Positions 1 to 8,875 of a stretch of 25,443 bases of DNA are shown in pieces. Positions within the stretch are counted from its first letter, which is position 1, and the number at the start of each line of letters is the position of its first letter. The notes below the pieces were generated by a model, which had not been told where the DNA came from, searched no databases, and was given only the letters and a program-made list of their open reading frames with translations. Where the stretch lies: positions 1 through 25,443 of the forward strand of contig JAFGSL010000616.1 in NCBI GenBank assembly GCA_016934645.1. Direction: 5' to 3'. The translations under genes and the position numbers were made by a program. This stretch comes from Anaerolineae bacterium. GTDB lineage: Bacteria > Chloroflexota > Anaerolineae > B4-G1 > SLSP01.

Positions 1-67
1 ACGGGAGCCAGATTTGGAAAAGTACTTTGTCCGCATCGCCCCGTTGGCGGCTTGATTGCTGGATGGT

Positions 68-2209
68 TTATTTTCTTTGGACGGCCTTATGTGGAATAAG
101 ATTGGATAGGGTAAAACAGAATGTACTTCCCTGTCCACGGCCTTCTGACTCGACCCATATTTTGCCGCCATGCACTTCGACGATGCGCTTGGCGATGGCC
201 AATCCCACGCCAGCACCCTCGCTAGCGGGATCGAGTTTGTCGAAGAGGCCAAAGACCTTCTCGTGGTACTGCGGATCAATGCCGATCCCGTTGTCGCGCA
301 CGTAGAAGACCGTTTCGGCTTCGGTCTGCCGCGCGCCGATCTTGACGTACGGATGGGAGGTGTTGCCCATATACTTGCAAGCATTATCCACCAGATTCTG
401 CACCACTTCCACCAGTCGCGCGCGGTCGCCGTAGACGGTGGGCAGGTCAGGCATAATCTCCACCGTCACGTTGCCAGCAGTGATGCGTCCATGCACCAGT
501 TCCAACGCTTCGCGGGCGATGGCTTCGAAGGGCGCCGTTTCGGGCGGGTTCATACGGCGACCAATGCGCGAGAGTTCCAGCAGTTCATCGAGCAACTGCT
601 GCATTTTGGCGAGGGCAGCGGTGATGCGTGCCATGTCTTCTTGCGCCTGCGTTATATCGCCATCCAACAGGTCTTTCTGCAAGAAGCCGATAAAGCCACC
701 GACGGTGATAAGTGGACTTTTCAGATCATGGGAAACGGTGTAGGTGAAGCGTTCCAACTCGGTATTCTTGGCTTCCAATTCGGCGATCAATTTCTTGCGC
801 TCGGTCAGTTCGTGTTGGATCGTTGCGTACAACCGCGCGTTGTCAACGGCAATGGCGACCTGATTCGCCAATGTACCGAGTATGACTTCATCATCTTGGG
901 TGTATCTCCAACTAGAAAGCTTGGCGCCAACTCCCAAAACGCCTACCATCCTATCCCTGGCGACAAGAGGTATAAACATCCTGGCATTGAGGCGTTTCAG
1001 TTCGTCGAATTGAGGTCGCTGGAGGATGTCCTGCGCCAAAATATCGTCTAGTGTATCCATCGCCATAATCGTTTTGTGGGTTGTGAGCCAACTCACGATG
1101 GGGTCGTCGTGACATAGATCCATGTCGGGAACAGAATCCAATCCTTTGTGTACAAATAAGCTCAACGTTCCTTCTTGTTCAAGGAAAAAGACGGCCCAGC
1201 GGATATGGAGTGTTCGGGTAAGATCATCGAGGATCATCCCGATCAGTTCTTCTAGATCAAGCACCGAAGTCACTGTTCGACTGAGCCTTTGAAGCATCAG
1301 AGTGCTGCTGTATTCTTCGTGGAAAAAGGTTTGGTCAATCAAAAGGTGCACACGATTCACGACGGGCCGGCTAAGAATCACACTCAAGATGGCCATAGCC
1401 AATGAAAGGAGAAATATCTGCAACACTGTCAGATGTTGGAAGAAGCGGGTGGACACCAGAATGGTGGCGAAGTATCCTGTGCCAAAGAATATAACCGAGA
1501 CAACATAGGAGAGGCTTTTGCGAATGACAATAGAAATATCCAAAAGCTGATATCGCAGAATAGCATAAGCGATCAGAAACGCGCCCACGATGTTGGCTGC
1601 CACATCGATAGGATAAGGGCGGAAAGTAGGCCAGACGTTAGCCAGCAAACCACCCCACACGATCAAAATTGAAAGCAGCAGGTATTGAATACGCACGCGT
1701 TGGAGCGGTGAGCGGGCATCGCGATAGTTTTTACCCAGATAGAAGACGGTCAGGCTCCAAAGTAGTACGGTTGGCAGTAGCAGCACTGTTCCCCAAAACG
1801 TGATCTCCGGTACAAATAGGGCCGTGGCCTCATAGTGGTAAATATCCATAAAATAAAAGTCTGGATAGAGTGCCGCACTCAAGATGACCACCGCTAACCA
1901 GATGAAAATGATGACCTGCACCCCTTTATGCAGTGGGCTGAGTCTTAAGAAAGTCCGCACAAAAATGAAATAGATGATGGCCTGTACAGTGGATAAGGAG
2001 ATATGGAGAGCATACCAGAATAGCGCTGCCTGGCTGTTGTTGGTCAAAGAGAGCATCAAATACGACACCTGCATCAACAACATATCCAGGAGATAGAGAA
2101 AATAAAGTCGGCGGGGATGGCTTTTTCCTAATCCCTGGTGAAGGATCAGGATCAGCAACCCGCTATACGACAGCAGAGCGATCAATGAGATAACAACCGA
2201 AGTGGTCAT
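68..2209 (-). CDS. HK-A: 7TM-GAF sensor histidine kinase
   Basis: Membrane histidine kinase of 713 aa that should autophosphorylate and pass phosphate to a response regulator. Residues 1-285 hold about seven to nine hydrophobic segments resembling the N-terminal 7TM sensor region of histidine kinases. Residues about 305-460 look like a GAF domain ending in the usual QVAIAVDNARLY helix. A short coiled coil (462-485) leads into the DHp, with phospho-acceptor H494 in TVSHDLKSPL. The ATPase domain has N609 (N box), DNGIGI at 639-644 and GAGVGL at 665-670. GAGVGL has Ala where most paralogues have Thr, a change shared only with HK-B. The ATG overlaps the HK-B stop as ATGA, so translation is probably coupled. 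It is the last kinase visible in the operon. The ligand cannot be predicted. Confidence 0.95.
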   Translation of the reverse strand: MTTSVVISLIALLSYSGLLILILHQGLGKSHPRRLYFLYLLDMLLMQVSYLMLSLTNNSQAALFWYALHISLSTVQAIIYFIFVRTFLRLSPLHKGVQVIIFIWLAVVILSAALYPDFYFMDIYHYEATALFVPEITFWGTVLLLPTVLLWSLTVFYLGKNYRDARSPLQRVRIQYLLLSILIVWGGLLANVWPTFRPYPIDVAANIVGAFLIAYAILRYQLLDISIVIRKSLSYVVSVIFFGTGYFATILVSTRFFQHLTVLQIFLLSLAMAILSVILSRPVVNRVHLLIDQTFFHEEYSSTLMLQRLSRTVTSVLDLEELIGMILDDLTRTLHIRWAVFFLEQEGTLSLFVHKGLDSVPDMDLCHDDPIVSWLTTHKTIMAMDTLDDILAQDILQRPQFDELKRLNARMFIPLVARDRMVGVLGVGAKLSSWRYTQDDEVILGTLANQVAIAVDNARLYATIQHELTERKKLIAELEAKNTELERFTYTVSHDLKSPLITVGGFIGFLQKDLLDGDITQAQEDMARITAALAKMQQLLDELLELSRIGRRMNPPETAPFEAIAREALELVHGRITAGNVTVEIMPDLPTVYGDRARLVEVVQNLVDNACKYMGNTSHPYVKIGARQTEAETVFYVRDNGIGIDPQYHEKVFGLFDKLDPASEGAGVGLAIAKRIVEVHGGKIWVESEGRGQGSTFCFTLSNLIPHKAVQRK

Positions 2210-3210
2210 GCATTACCACCGTAGTTCATGCCAAATGTTCCATCAGATAACGTGAAACAAAAGGTGCTTCCGGTTCCTTGGTTGCCTGGTTCGATCCAGA
2301 TTTTCCCGCCATGCACCTCGATGATACGCTTGACAATCGCCAATCCCACACCTGCACCGTCGCTGGTGGGGTCGAGTTTGTCGAAGAGGCCAAAAACCTT
2401 CTCTTGGTACTGCAGCTCGATGCCGATCCCGTTGTCACGCACGTAGAAGACTGTTTCGGCTTCGGTCTGCCATGCGCCAATTTCGACATGGGGGTGGGAC
2501 GTGTTTCCCATATACTTGCAGGCATTGTCGACCAAGTTCTGCACCGCCTCCACCAATCGCGCACGATCGCCATAGACATCAGGTAAATTAGGCATGATCT
2601 CCACGGTCACGTCGCCCGCGGTGATGCGCCCGCGCACCAGTTCCACCGCTTCGCGGGCGATAGCCTCGAAGGGTATCGTTTCGGGTGGGTTCATACGGCG
2701 TCCGATGCGCGAGAGTTCCAGCAGTTCGTCGAGTAGCTGCTGCATTTTGGCGAGTGCGCCGTTGATGCGCGCCATATCTTCCTGCGCCTGCGTCACATTG
2801 CCGTTGAGCAGGTCTCTTTGCAAGAAGCCGACGAAGCCGCCGATAGTGATAAGTGGGCTTTTCAGGTCATGAGAGACGGTATCCGTTTTACCTAAGACCT
2901 CGGCTTCGGACTGCACGCCCATTGCCCGTTGATCACCGAGGTTAGCCGGAATTTTGCGTCCCTCGCTGTCTTTGGCAAAGATGATCGCGGGCATCGTATC
3001 CACCAATGTGCGCAATAAAGTACGCTCGCGTTCCAGGGTGGCCTCGATCTGTCTTTGTGCTGTGACGTCTCTAAAAACCCATACCCGGCCGACAATGTCG
3101 TTACCAAGCCATTGTGGTCTGGAATGGCGCTCGAAAATTCGACCATCTTTAAGCCGGAGCAGATCGTAGCTATCCACACTGGGCTGTTCGTACAAGGCGT
3201 TGATCCTCAC
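2206..3210 (-). CDS. HK-B C-terminal fragment: partial PAS-PAS plus histidine kinase core (frameshifted gene)
   Basis: This frame of 334 aa is the 3' part of a broken kinase gene whose 5' part is 3207-4067. The GTG at 3208-3210 is only a nominal start: reading upstream in the same frame gives GEDPAEFLVRINALYEQP, which continues the PAS domain begun in the other ORF. Residues 1-60 are the second half of that PAS (ERHSRPQWLG...VWVFRDVTAQRQ). Residues 65-110 are the first half of a second PAS (DTMPAIIFAKDSEG...VLGKTD). At residue 110/111 this PAS runs straight into TVSHDLKSPL, so the rest of the PAS, the coiled coil and ELERFTY are missing. The kinase domain is otherwise complete: the DHp H, an N box in LVDNACKY, DNGIGI and GAGVGL. 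If translated through reinitiation at the GTGA overlap it would be a soluble fragment. I treat it as probably non-functional or altered. Confidence 0.8.
   Translation of the reverse strand: MRINALYEQPSVDSYDLLRLKDGRIFERHSRPQWLGNDIVGRVWVFRDVTAQRQIEATLERERTLLRTLVDTMPAIIFAKDSEGRKIPANLGDQRAMGVQSEAEVLGKTDTVSHDLKSPLITIGGFVGFLQRDLLNGNVTQAQEDMARINGALAKMQQLLDELLELSRIGRRMNPPETIPFEAIAREAVELVRGRITAGDVTVEIMPNLPDVYGDRARLVEAVQNLVDNACKYMGNTSHPHVEIGAWQTEAETVFYVRDNGIGIELQYQEKVFGLFDKLDPTSDGAGVGLAIVKRIIEVHGGKIWIEPGNQGTGSTFCFTLSDGTFGMNYGGNA
2872..2889 (-). other. In-frame deletion junction joining PAS to DHp in HK-B
   Basis: The coding strand runs from GGTAAAACGGAT (GKTD of a PAS domain) straight into ACCGTCTCTCATGAC (TVSHD of the DHp). 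In HK-D the equivalent PAS (EIGKSDWDFF...) continues for about 70 residues, then a coiled coil and ELERFTY, before TVSHD. Roughly 100-130 codons seem to have been lost without changing the frame. Confidence 0.75.
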
Positions 3211-4067
3211 CAGAAATTCCGCCGGGTCTTCCCCTGGTCCAAGACCCAGGTGATGGCATCAGCGTCGCTGCGAGATACTATGACGGATTCAGGAATGCCC
3301 CACATCACCGCAAATCTGTGGTTAGACGTGATCACCTGACCCGCGCGATCCACGGCCAGAATGCCGTCGGCAGCGGCATCGAACACGGCTTGTTGGAGTG
3401 AGAGTGCGTCCCGAGCTGTTTCCACACTGCCTTTCAGGTGGAGCACAGCATAGGCAAGTCGATGGAACGAATAGTTTGCCGAGGCCATCAGCAGGACAGA
3501 GATGAAGAAAAAGACCAACGTGTTGCTCACCCATGTCGCCGGATTGGTCGAATTGGCAATTTCTGACGCAACAATAAGGCGTCCGGTCGCGTAAAGCCGA
3601 CCGAAAACGACAAGGGTCATCAGGCATCCCCCTAAAGCCAACGCACTCATTCGCCAATCGAAGAGCAACAAGCTAAGCACCGGCAAGGCTATTAGGAAGA
3701 CGCGGGCGCTGCCGGTGCGCCCGGACTCAAACAGATCCAGAATGGCAATGGCATAGATCAAAAGCAACAGTGTCCAAGCGCGCAGCGTGTACGGAATTTT
3801 GCGCAGGAACGCGATTAGCGTCCACAGGCTGACTAAAATCACATAAAGGGGAATCAGCCACAGGGCATCAACGCTATAGGCGTAATAGGCGCCACCGCCT
3901 AACAACAAAATAGCTACCGCAAAGGAAGAACGTAGGATGTTATTGGCTAGCTGCTGTTTCCACATTTGAATCTCTTCTGAGGATGGCGGCGACAATGTCC
4001 CTAGGTCATTTTTTACCGCCCTCAGCAGATGGCTCAAGCGCTCTGGGATTCTCTCCTGATTATGCAT
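3207..4067 (-). CDS. HK-B N-terminal fragment: membrane segment plus half PAS (frameshifted gene)
   Basis: The 286-aa product has an N-terminal cytosolic stretch (1-43), about six hydrophobic segments (45-210), a short linker helix and the first half of a PAS domain (about 222-278, QQAVFDAAADGILAVDR...). It then ends in an out-of-frame tail (GKTRRNFW). There is no kinase domain. Moving to the -1 frame at the GGGG run (3231-3234) restores the PAS and joins this ORF to the kinase fragment at 2206-3210. The joined protein would be about 620 aa, close to the 574-589 aa of sister kinases HK-F and HK-C. The ATG is preceded by CAGGAG with a 5-nt gap, and the HK-C stop lies 2 nt upstream, so initiation should be normal. 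On its own it would be a membrane protein without output. The cause is a real one-base deletion or a sequencing error. Confidence 0.8.
   Translation of the reverse strand: MHNQERIPERLSHLLRAVKNDLGTLSPPSSEEIQMWKQQLANNILRSSFAVAILLLGGGAYYAYSVDALWLIPLYVILVSLWTLIAFLRKIPYTLRAWTLLLLIYAIAILDLFESGRTGSARVFLIALPVLSLLLFDWRMSALALGGCLMTLVVFGRLYATGRLIVASEIANSTNPATWVSNTLVFFFISVLLMASANYSFHRLAYAVLHLKGSVETARDALSLQQAVFDAAADGILAVDRAGQVITSNHRFAVMWGIPESVIVSRSDADAITWVLDQGKTRRNFW
3231..3234 (-). other. Frameshift site in HK-B (G5 to G4)
   Basis: On the minus strand the codons read CAG GGG AAG ACC and stop 8 codons after the CAG. With one more G they would read CAG GGG GAA GAC CCG GCG GAA TTT CTG GTG, which gives a continuous PAS domain into the downstream ORF. 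The lesion is therefore most simply a one-base deletion in a run of five G. A canonical -1 slippery heptamer is not present in the zero frame. Confidence 0.8.
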
Positions 4068-4069
4068 AC

Positions 4070-5839
4070 TTACTCCTGCTTTTTGCGATGTCGATCTGTT
4101 GTGAAGTAGAATGTACTGCCTTTACCGTTACCTTCTGACTCCACCCATATTTTGCCACCGTGCGTTTCGATGATACGCTTGACAATCGCCAATCCGATGC
4201 CGGTACCTTCACTTTGTGGATCCAACTTTTCGAAGAGAGCAAAGACCTTGTCGTGATACTGTGGCTCTATGCCCATACCATTGTCGCATACATAAAAGAC
4301 GATTTCACCCTGAGACTGTTTTGCACCGATATCGAGACACGGCTGTGATTGGTCTCCCATGAACTTACAGGCGTTGTCCACCAGGTTTTGCACCACCTCC
4401 ACCAGCCGCGCTCGGTCACCATACACGGTGGGCAGGCCCGGTACAATCGTTACATCCACGCCACGCTCCTCAATGCGCCCGCGCACCAACTCGACCGCCT
4501 CACGGGCAATCGTTTCAAAAGATACCTCCTCTGGCGGATTCATAAGTCGCCCGATGCGCGAGAGTTCAAGTAACTCACCCAGCAAACGTTGCATCCTGGA
4601 GACAGCTTCGTTGATACGAGCAACATCGGTCTTAACCCGTTCGATATCACCGGCTTGAGCGTCTTTCTCCAGAAAGCCGGCAAAACCGCCGATGGTAATC
4701 AACGGGCTTTTCAGGTCATGCGAGACAGTGTAGGTAAACCGTTCCAGCTCACTGTTTTTGGTCCCGAGCTCCTTGATCAGTGTCTCGCGCTCCTGAGCAG
4801 CGTGCACTTGGGTAGTAATATCACGGTCAACACCAATCACCAGGAAACGATCGGCAAGGTGCAACGGAACAGCCGCGTATTCGACCACATTGTCCTGGCC
4901 ATCGGGACGCAACCAGGAAAAGCGCCCAACGTAAACTTCTCTCTCTAGCCGTTCGAGAAACTGCTGACGGTCGAGCAGTGGACCCACGTCTTTCTGTATT
5001 AGCAAAGTATTGCCAATGGCTAACAATTCATCTCGACTACGACCGGCAATCTCAGCGTAACGCGTGTTGCAGTCGATCAGCCGTCGGGTGCCCAGTTCTG
5101 GATATTCTTCGTAAACGCTGATGCCATCGAAGGCGTGATCGAAGATCAACTGGAGCATAGCTTGCGATTCGCGCAAGGCTTGTTCAGCGAGCTTACGCTC
5201 ATTAGTCTCTTTCTGTGCCTGGAGGAGACTGCGCTGCATATTGTTGGCCAGTGAGTAGGCTGAAAATGCGGTGACACTCAAGGCCAATGAAACGGTGATT
5301 AGATCAGCTAGGTTACCTACCGAGTGAGGCAACGGCACGAAGAGGCCAAACATTGCCCCCAAGACCAGCCAGCAGATAGCCGCGATGGTTAGCCCGGCAA
5401 GCAACATAAAAGCGCGTCTGTTCAATATCAAGCTAGAAACGACCAGGATGCCAGGATAGGCAATGTTGGCTACATCGTGGATGCCTTGTCCCAGGGTAGA
5501 AAGGGCGGTGATCATCACCAATAGGACAGTGGCCATCATAAAGACAGCCGTGCTCACATGCCCACGCCGCACTAGCCAGAATGTTGCCGCAATCGGTGGC
5601 GCGGCAACCAGCATCGCCATCACCGCTGCCCAGTTGTAGTTCAGGATGCTGACCAGGATGGTGATGGTGAATGCCAGGAGCAGAGCAATGGCGATCCCCT
5701 GAACGATGCGTGCAATGCGGCGTTTGTTGATTTCAGCCAGCATAGGTGGGGACAGATAGGCTTCAACGGCTGGTTGGCCCGCGTTTCCCTTGTTTATCGT
5801 ATTTTCGATGTGTTGTGGTTGCTCGTCTAGAGATACCAT
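4070..5839 (-). CDS. HK-C: membrane PAS sensor histidine kinase
   Basis: Membrane-bound histidine kinase of 589 aa. A charged cytosolic N-terminus (1-43) precedes about six hydrophobic segments (44-200), a helix (200-225), one PAS domain (about 225-345, IFDHAFDGISVYEE...IGVDRDIT), a coiled coil and the shared core. Phospho-acceptor is H374; the ATPase has N489, DNGMGI at 519-524 (Met for the usual Ile) and GTGIGL at 545-550. Its PAS is clearly a sister of the PAS in HK-F: both have AFDGISV, a D-C-N motif and VEYAAV. An AAGG lies 8 nt before the ATG. The gap from the HK-D stop is 24 nt and the next gene starts 2 nt after its own stop. The signal is unknown. Confidence 0.95.
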   Translation of the reverse strand: MVSLDEQPQHIENTINKGNAGQPAVEAYLSPPMLAEINKRRIARIVQGIAIALLLAFTITILVSILNYNWAAVMAMLVAAPPIAATFWLVRRGHVSTAVFMMATVLLVMITALSTLGQGIHDVANIAYPGILVVSSLILNRRAFMLLAGLTIAAICWLVLGAMFGLFVPLPHSVGNLADLITVSLALSVTAFSAYSLANNMQRSLLQAQKETNERKLAEQALRESQAMLQLIFDHAFDGISVYEEYPELGTRRLIDCNTRYAEIAGRSRDELLAIGNTLLIQKDVGPLLDRQQFLERLEREVYVGRFSWLRPDGQDNVVEYAAVPLHLADRFLVIGVDRDITTQVHAAQERETLIKELGTKNSELERFTYTVSHDLKSPLITIGGFAGFLEKDAQAGDIERVKTDVARINEAVSRMQRLLGELLELSRIGRLMNPPEEVSFETIAREAVELVRGRIEERGVDVTIVPGLPTVYGDRARLVEVVQNLVDNACKFMGDQSQPCLDIGAKQSQGEIVFYVCDNGMGIEPQYHDKVFALFEKLDPQSEGTGIGLAIVKRIIETHGGKIWVESEGNGKGSTFYFTTDRHRKKQE

Positions 5840-5863
5840 ACTATACGCCTTGTCTAGAACGCA

Positions 5864-8800
5864 TTATCCCAAACTATCTGGTAAGGTGAAATAAAACGTA
5901 CTACCTCGTCCTGTGCCTTCCGATTCAACCCAGATTTTCCCGCTGTGTGTCTCAATGATGCGCCTGACCAAAGCCAGGCCGATGCCGGTTCCCTCGCTTT
6001 GTGGATCAAGTTTTTCAAACAGTCCAAAGACCTGGTTGTGATACTGCGGTTCGATGCCGATGCCGTTGTCGTGAACGTAGAAAACCGTCGTCCCATCCCT
6101 CTCTCTTGCGCCGATCTCAATCTTTGGGTGAAGTTGCTCGCCCATAAACTTACAGGCGTTGTCCACTAGATTTTGCACGACTTCAACCAACCGTGCCCGG
6201 TCGCCGTAGACGATGGGCAAGCGGGATGCAATCTCAACCTGCACATCGTGTAGTTCAATGCGCCCGTGCGCCAGATCTACAGCATCGCGGACAATGGCTT
6301 CAAACGATGCCGCTCCCGGTGGGTTCATTTGTCGCCCAATGCGTGAGAGTTCCAGCAGTTCGTTGAGCAGTCGCTGCATCCTGCTGACGGCGTCGTTAAT
6401 ATGGGCTACATCAGCCTTGATCTGTTCCTGGTTGCCGGTCAGTGCATCTTTTTCCAAAAAACCAACAAAACCGCCGATGGTGATCAAGGGGCTTTTCAGG
6501 TCGTGGGAAACAGTGTAAGTGAAACGCTCCAGTTCGGCGTTCTTGGTTTCCAGTTCGACGATCAGGGCCTCACGTTCAGCCTCGGCTTGCTTGCGCTCAA
6601 CGATTTCCAGTTGCAGCTCGGCAGTCCGTTCCTCAACCCGTTGTTCTATATCAGCGTACGCTCTCTGCAATTCAGCCTGTGCCTGCTTTAGTTCGGTGAT
6701 GTCGTGCGAGATGCCAAAGGTGCCGATGATGTCACCGTGTTCATCGCGCAACGGCATCTTGGTGGTCAGCGCCCAATGTCCTGTGCCATCTGGTTCCTCT
6801 AATCCCAGGATTGGCTGGCCCGTGCGAATGATCTGTTGCTCTCGCTCATATTTGGCCTGTGCTTGCTCTTTGGGGAAGAAGTCCCAATCGCTCTTGCCGA
6901 TCTCTTGAGCAGGATTGCTCACTCCCAGGTAATGGGCGTGTGCTTTATTAGCCCGCGTGAAGCGACTTTCGAGGTCTTTGAAGTAGATGCGGTCGGGCAC
7001 GTTCTCCATAAACGTATTGAGGACATACTGCTGCCGGGTCAGTTCTGCGGAACGTTCTTGCAGTCGCCGAACGAGCAGGGCGCCATGCAAGGCGCTGCTG
7101 ACCTGGAGCCGTAAGTCTCTATATAGCAATTTCTCCTCCAACCGATCCTCAAAGACGACGAAACCTAAGAGCTGGTTTTGAAAATCGAGGGAGGTAACGA
7201 CCATGACCGACGGTTGCTCTGAAGAAAGACTGTTGGGTGGCAGCAGCCAGTGGGAGGGAAATCGCTGTCCGTCGGGTGGGAGCTCCAACCGTCCCTGCTC
7301 GGTATAGGCCAAAACTAATCGCGCCCATTCTGGTGGGGGCTGGGGATAGCGATATGCGTCTATCTCCTCGTATAGGGCAAGATAACAGCGTGGAATGCCT
7401 AAGCGCGGCAACTGCCTGGCCAGCACATCCAAGAGTTCGGCCACGTGAAGGGTAGTCAGCAATTCTCCTCCGAGATCGCGCATCCTCCCGACGATCTTTT
7501 TCGCCCGGATGAGGCGAGCGTCCTGGGTCTGCCGGGCCATTTGATCAACTACCAGCCGGGCCTGCTGCCAAAGGTGCTCCGCGTGTATCTGTTGGGCCGG
7601 CTGAAAGCTTGCCGACATAGTTTGCCGTCGCAAGACGGAGATGATATACTGCCAGTGATCCACATCGTCACCGGCTTTTATGGCCTGGCGCAGCACCTCG
7701 TACAGCGCCGGCACAAAGACCGTGTTATCGACCGTTTCAAGATCCTGACAAAATTCGTACAAGAGAGTATCCAGCCAGGCCGGGAGCTGATCCTCCGGAG
7801 ACGAACCGATGGCGAGTTCTTGGAGGATTTCAGGCATCCGCGCCGTGATCAGCGCCCGGTATGAGGAGACGGGTTCGCTGGCAGGGACCGGTTTTTCCAT
7901 CGCATACGTGATTTCCTGGCTGAGACATCCACAGGACTCTCGAATCATACATTCCGTCGGCACCTGAATTTCTTCAGGGACGTCCTTTCCGTTCATCAGT
8001 GCTAAGAGGGTTTCAAAGGCGCGCGCGCCCATCGCATAATACGGCTGACGCACGGTTGTAAGTGCTGGATTGGCGCAGCGCGCTTCGTCTATATCGTCAA
8101 ATCCGGCGATGGCGACCTGACCCGGCACGCGTATGCCGCGCGCTTCCAACGCCTCCAACGCACCCAATGCTGTTTGATCGCTCGCAGCCACAACGGCCTC
8201 GAACGCGACGCCACGCCGGTCGAGCAGTGTGGCAATGGCATGCTCGCCTGACGCAGCACTGAATTGGCCGGTCACGATCAAGGTTGGGTCAATGGGGATG
8301 CCATGCGCGGCCAAGGCGTCAGTATATCCCCGGAAGCGTTCGTCAGCCTCCTGATGGCCTTCTGGACCACGAATAAAGGCAATCTTCCGGTAGCCATGCA
8401 CGTCAATGAGATGCGCCATCTCATCGTAGATGCCGCTATAATTCGCAATGATGATACTCGGTATGCCAGGCAGTGTTAGCCCCACGCTGACTGTCGGTAT
8501 GGGTTCGTACTGTTCGCAGAACGTCATAAACTCTTCCCGGCTACTGGCGGTTGCCAGCAAGCTCGACACGATAATGATGCCATCTGCGTTATCCGGGCCA
8601 ACCAGATTGAGGACGAAACTTCGCGCACTCGGTTCTCCGGTCTCCGTATGTAATGGGCCGCCAGCGGCATACAAGACGTCGACCCCGTGAACTTTGGCGG
8701 TATCCGTCACGCCATGCAAAACATCAATGGGATATGAAAAGGTGAACATATCACTCACGACGGCAATTGTAGGCCGGCGAGATTGAGCGCCCGCATGTTT

Positions 8801-8875
8801 TGTATTGGTTGCTGGCCGTTTTTCACGCTGGATAGGAATGCCATTGGTGGGCAATTGTCCTTCATCACGATTCAT
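5864..8875 (-). CDS. HK-D: LacI-type ligand-binding domain fused to GAF-like, PAS and histidine kinase
   Basis: Predicted soluble 1003-aa histidine kinase. Residues 34-310 form a LacI/periplasmic-binding-protein-type domain (RRPTIAVVSDMF, GYRKIAFIRGPEGH, RFRGYTDALAAHGI, AASDQTALGALEALEARGIRVPGQVAIAGFDD), closing with RESCGC (312-317). There is no helix-turn-helix, signal peptide or membrane segment, so it probably binds a small molecule, perhaps a sugar, in the cytosol. A helical region (about 320-455) and a GAF-like domain (465-605) follow, then PAS (612-730), a coiled coil (730-785) and the kinase core: H791, N906, DNGIGI 936-941, GTGIGL 962-967. The ATG overlaps the HK-E stop (ATGA) and has GGAG 8 nt upstream. 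HK-H has the same layout without the PAS. No ligand can be named from sequence. Confidence 0.95.
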   Translation of the reverse strand: MNRDEGQLPTNGIPIQREKRPATNTKHAGAQSRRPTIAVVSDMFTFSYPIDVLHGVTDTAKVHGVDVLYAAGGPLHTETGEPSARSFVLNLVGPDNADGIIIVSSLLATASSREEFMTFCEQYEPIPTVSVGLTLPGIPSIIIANYSGIYDEMAHLIDVHGYRKIAFIRGPEGHQEADERFRGYTDALAAHGIPIDPTLIVTGQFSAASGEHAIATLLDRRGVAFEAVVAASDQTALGALEALEARGIRVPGQVAIAGFDDIDEARCANPALTTVRQPYYAMGARAFETLLALMNGKDVPEEIQVPTECMIRESCGCLSQEITYAMEKPVPASEPVSSYRALITARMPEILQELAIGSSPEDQLPAWLDTLLYEFCQDLETVDNTVFVPALYEVLRQAIKAGDDVDHWQYIISVLRRQTMSASFQPAQQIHAEHLWQQARLVVDQMARQTQDARLIRAKKIVGRMRDLGGELLTTLHVAELLDVLARQLPRLGIPRCYLALYEEIDAYRYPQPPPEWARLVLAYTEQGRLELPPDGQRFPSHWLLPPNSLSSEQPSVMVVTSLDFQNQLLGFVVFEDRLEEKLLYRDLRLQVSSALHGALLVRRLQERSAELTRQQYVLNTFMENVPDRIYFKDLESRFTRANKAHAHYLGVSNPAQEIGKSDWDFFPKEQAQAKYEREQQIIRTGQPILGLEEPDGTGHWALTTKMPLRDEHGDIIGTFGISHDITELKQAQAELQRAYADIEQRVEERTAELQLEIVERKQAEAEREALIVELETKNAELERFTYTVSHDLKSPLITIGGFVGFLEKDALTGNQEQIKADVAHINDAVSRMQRLLNELLELSRIGRQMNPPGAASFEAIVRDAVDLAHGRIELHDVQVEIASRLPIVYGDRARLVEVVQNLVDNACKFMGEQLHPKIEIGARERDGTTVFYVHDNGIGIEPQYHNQVFGLFEKLDPQSEGTGIGLALVRRIIETHSGKIWVESEGTGRGSTFYFTLPDSLG

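Noticed and set aside
1..67. Possible start of another minus-strand gene (an ATG-led frame reading MRTKYFSKSGSR)
   Set aside because: Only 12 codons are visible, with a weak ribosome site and no recognisable motif; it cannot be supported.
170..1051. Plus-strand reading frame of 293 aa opposite HK-A
   Set aside because: It is antisense to the conserved kinase core. Similar antisense frames recur opposite every paralogue because the core DNA is repeated.
3225..3240. Programmed -1 ribosomal frameshift in HK-B
   Set aside because: No slippery heptamer of the X-XXY-YYZ type fits the zero frame, and the gene also carries a second lesion, so mutation or sequencing error is more likely.
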